Of a stretch of 64,000 nucleotides of DNA, positions 62,390 to 64,000 are shown in pieces. The position numbers and the translations under genes were made by a program. Origin of the DNA: a bacterium (GTDB taxonomy: Bacteria; Pseudomonadota; Alphaproteobacteria; Rhodobacterales; Rhodobacteraceae); the NCBI GenBank assembly GCA_016124195.1, contig WGOE01000012.1:161134-225133 (forward strand). Direction: 5' to 3'. Below the pieces are notes generated by a model. The model worked only from the letters and a program-made list of their open reading frames with translations, was not told the DNA's origin and did no database searches. Each line of letters opens with the position of its first letter. Position 1 is the stretch's first letter.

Positions 62390-62606
62390 GACAAAATCGC
62401 TGTTGACCGGAGTCGAAGTTGACCGGGCGAAGCGCGCTCATAATTGTCAAGCAAGCGCCAAGCACCGGATTGAAATGGGCGATTTGCGACTAAGCGTCAG
62501 AAACGGTCGAAGTTGGGATCGCTATTGCTTGGCGTGCGCGAAAGCAATTCTAGACAAAGACGAGAAGAAGATTCTGGAGATTAGGGGCGAACTCGGCAGC
62601 AACTGA
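62382..62606 (+). CDS. Small zinc-finger-like protein (PARP-type-like)
   Basis: A 74-residue protein from GTG 62382, overlapping the helicase stop; GGAGG is about 7 bases upstream. The core HNCQASAKHRIEMGDLRL, then WDRYCLACAKAIL, has one His/Cys pair and a CxxC arranged like a PARP-type zinc finger (Cys...KIEKGELR...H/C..C). It may sense nicked or damaged DNA for the helicase. Zinc binding and the PARP relation are inferences from pattern. Confidence 0.6.
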   Translation: MARTKSLLTGVEVDRAKRAHNCQASAKHRIEMGDLRLSVRNGRSWDRYCLACAKAILDKDEKKILEIRGELGSN

Positions 62607-62659
62607 TAATAATCGCTCGCGTCACAACTGCGCCAACTTCTTGCGCGACAACCGCTCGC

Positions 62660-63151
62660 ATGGAACAGCGCAGAATCATCACCGACGAGCAAGCGGAGAC
62701 CGACGAGGCCGAGCGGGAACAGGCCGAGTTTGAACGTGCGCGCCAGGAAGAAGCCGACCGCCACATGGCGACGGTTGACCGGCGCACCCGCTACAATATG
62801 AAGAACAGGGCGAAGCGGGCAGCAGATGCCGCAAAGGTGCGCGCAGGCCCAGCAGCACCACCTTGGCTGACGCCAGAGCATGACGCCGAGATCGTCGCCA
62901 TCTATCAGCAGGCGATCCTGTGGACTGAGGCGACGGGCATTCCGCACGAGGTCGATCACTTGGTGCCGCTCGCCGCGTCTCACAATGGGGTGCACTATCT
63001 CTGCGGGCTGCACATCCCAAGGAACCTGCGGGCGATCCCGAAGCATCTGAACAGGGAAAGAAGCAACTGGTTCCCCACGGTCGAACTACTGATCGAACCC
63101 GAAGTCGATCCGCTTGACGTGAACCCGTTCGATGGCGACGTGCCGTTCTAG
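62660..63151 (+). CDS. HNH endonuclease-like protein
   Basis: A 163-residue protein. The N-terminal half is a charged helix (ETDEAEREQAEFERARQEEA). The C-terminal half holds an HNH core: EVDHLVPLAASHNG, then YLCGLHIPRNLRAIPKHLNRERSN, in which the H-N-N/H order is visible. It starts 53 bases after the zinc-finger gene without a good ribosome site. It may supply the nuclease function of a three-gene unit. Confidence 0.72.
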   Translation: MEQRRIITDEQAETDEAEREQAEFERARQEEADRHMATVDRRTRYNMKNRAKRAADAAKVRAGPAAPPWLTPEHDAEIVAIYQQAILWTEATGIPHEVDHLVPLAASHNGVHYLCGLHIPRNLRAIPKHLNRERSNWFPTVELLIEPEVDPLDVNPFDGDVPF

Positions 63152-63228
63152 GCTGCTGAAAAGGCTTCCCTATAGGCGTTTGAGCACTTGCGGAATCGCC
63201 ACCGGGCGTTTAAACGACGCCTCGCGTA

Positions 63229-63301
63229 GCCCCAATAGCTCAGCTGGTAGAGCACTTCATTCGTAATGAAGGGGTCTTCGGTTCGAATCCGGATTGGGGC
63301 A
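63229..63301 (+). tRNA. tRNA-Thr(CGT), carried by the element
   Basis: A complete 73-base cloverleaf: acceptor GCCCCAA/TTGGGGC, D arm GCTC/GAGC, anticodon stem CTTCA/TGAAG with loop TTCGTAA (anticodon CGT), T-arm with TTCGAAT loop, A73. No CCA is encoded, unlike the host fragment (CACCA). Its sequence differs from the split host gene in every stem. It contains the 13-bp att core. A weak promoter (TTGCGG, 17, TAAACG) lies upstream. Confidence 0.92.
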
Positions 63302-63401
63302 CGCTAAGTCATCGTCGTTGCGATATTGCAACAGCCTTGCAACGCCGGCCAGCCTCCCAAATATATCAGGCGAAAACAAGCGGTTACGGCGTGTAAGTCG
63401 A

Positions 63402-63414
63402 TCATTCGTAATGA
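63402..63414. other. attR core (13-bp direct repeat)
   Basis: TCATTCGTAATGA, identical to attL at 49506-49518. To its right the 3' part of the host tRNA continues. Confidence 0.85.
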
Positions 63415-63449
63415 TGGGGTCGGGAGTTCGAGTCTCTTCAGCGGCACCA
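63402..63449 (+). pseudogene. Host tRNA-Thr(CGT), 3' fragment
   Basis: Anticodon loop, variable loop, T-arm (GGGAG TTCGAGT CTCTT), acceptor CAGCGGC and encoded ACCA. Joined to 49478-49505 it rebuilds a 76-base tRNA-Thr with a full acceptor stem. The bases before 63402 (element DNA) cannot form a D arm or 5' acceptor strand. Confidence 0.85.
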
Positions 63450-63729
63450 CTATTGTTCAGAAGTTAAATTAATAACAAGGGCTTAGCTGACCTAATGCTT
63501 GGCGTATCCCCCTTTTTGTCCACCTTATCTTGCGCGCTAGCGGTCACTTCCTAGCCGTGCATCGGGTTTTCGATCCGGTTGGCGGGTAGCCCTCGACTAA
63601 TCCTTGGTCGGCCCAGCCCGGCCCGGGGGGGCTTCAAATGTCTGGGCCGCGATACTCAGGGACCGGTTGGCCCCGTTGGTTCTTTCGCTAACACAGTTTT
63701 TCGGTCCTCATGCGCGCGCGCGACCTTGG
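63450..63729. other. Intergenic region right of attR
   Basis: 280 bases between the tRNA 3' fragment and a leftward gene. It contains GC-rich runs (CCCGGCCCGGGGGGG near 63620) and no gene I can support. Reading frames here give only short, biased peptides. Confidence 0.45.
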
Positions 63730-63987
63730 CTAGACTTTGGAACACTTCTCGATCTCGCGCGCCTCGCGCATCAGTTCGCTGACGAGCAAGCGCATCTCGA
63801 TCCATGACTTCGACCGCATCCCGTGCTTCCAGGTCGGGGGCGCCTTGCCGGCTGGGTGCCCGCCGCCCGCGCCATGCATCCGGCAGACCGCCCAGCCATT
63901 GACCGCAGGAGCCTTGCAGCGCTGGCCGGTAGATTTGGCCTTGGCATGGCAGCGCGGCGCGTCTTGCAGGCGCTGGGCGGGGTGCAT
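63730..63987 (-). CDS. Small zinc-binding, phage-associated type protein
   Basis: An 85-residue protein reading leftward. The start RCHAKAKSTGQRCKAPAVNGWAVCRMHG has the Cys-x-Ala-x-Thr-x-Gly...Cys...CRMHG pattern of a small family often found in prophages and near terminase genes of Rhodobacteraceae. A helical end follows (WIEMRLLVSELMREAREIEK). It suggests that a further mobile region lies right of the window edge. The function is unknown. Confidence 0.65.
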   Translation of the reverse strand: MHPAQRLQDAPRCHAKAKSTGQRCKAPAVNGWAVCRMHGAGGGHPAGKAPPTWKHGMRSKSWIEMRLLVSELMREAREIEKCSKV

Positions 63988-64000
63988 GGGGTTGTCGTCG

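Larger units (their letters stand above)
49506..63414. mobile_element. Integrated phage-like/satellite element in tRNA-Thr(CGT)
   Basis: About 13.9 kb between 13-bp att cores. Contents in order: integrase, HTH/excisionase-like gene, unknown replication-module genes, non-coding repeats, HNH-like gene, portal (DUF4055), scaffold-position gene, small terminase, split large terminase, a leftward two-gene unit, helicase/zinc-finger/HNH cargo and a full tRNA-Thr(CGT). I see no major capsid, tail, lysis or replication initiator that I could name. The packaging genes without capsid genes suggest a satellite or reduced prophage. Confidence 0.85.

Noticed and set aside
63257..63269. Third att-core copy inside the carried tRNA as the true right boundary
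   Set aside because: Only the copy at 63402 is followed by the acceptor strand that pairs with the host 5' fragment.
49519..63401. Possible tRNA intron explanation for the split tRNA-Thr
   Set aside because: The intervening DNA is 13.9 kb with phage genes and 13-bp direct repeats, which is an integrated element and not an intron.
1..64000. CRISPR array or rRNA genes
   Set aside because: No regularly spaced direct repeats and no rRNA-like conserved stretches were seen.

Overview
The window looks like chromosomal DNA of a high-GC alphaproteobacterium of the Rhodobacteraceae type (Rhodobacter/Paracoccus relatives). This rests on the phaZ-phaC-phaP-phaR storage locus with CTGC-N3-GCAG PhaR sites, a TAXI-type TRAP transporter with DUF1850, ThyX, an Agrobacterium-like mannosylfructose-phosphate synthase, a gamma-glutamylputrescine cluster, and strong GC bias that produces many long antisense ORFs. 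No species can be named from the sequence alone.

Bases 1-49,477 are host chromosome. In order they hold: a TRAP uptake operon (1-3,480); a flavin-dependent oxidoreductase; a three-gene operon for a compatible-solute disaccharide, probably mannosylfructose (5,127-8,710); glyoxalase and a Slam/TbpB-like surface lipoprotein pair (10,242-13,160); thyX; a RAYT transposase gene with REP-like palindromes around and inside it; spx/arsC, cspA and thrS; the PHB granule locus (19,056-24,004); a polyamine-use cluster (25,022-31,105); rlmJ, TerC, EamA and amidase genes; a three-gene cluster of unknown function (37,113-39,860); a TetR-controlled EmrAB efflux operon (41,208-44,786); and a 1,255-residue protein with a C-terminal papain-like signature plus a small partner (44,925-49,332).

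Bases 49,506-63,414 are an integrated mobile element of about 13.9 kb, bounded by a 13-bp direct repeat in the anticodon loop of a host tRNA-Thr(CGT). The host tRNA gene is cut in two: its 5' part lies at 49,478 and its 3' part ends at 63,449. The element carries a complete, different tRNA-Thr(CGT) at 63,229-63,301, which would replace the lost gene. It encodes an integrase, a small HTH protein, a DUF4055 portal, small terminase and a terminase split into ATPase and nuclease genes, but I see no capsid or tail genes. It is therefore either a phage satellite or a reduced prophage. Its right end carries an AT-richer helicase, a small zinc-finger-like protein and an HNH nuclease, which I read as a candidate defence cargo.

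Right of the element, 63,730-63,987 encodes another phage-associated type of protein, so a second mobile region may begin there. The observations most worth following up are the split tRNA with its carried replacement, the papain-like giant protein with its neighbour, and the helicase/zinc-finger/HNH cargo.
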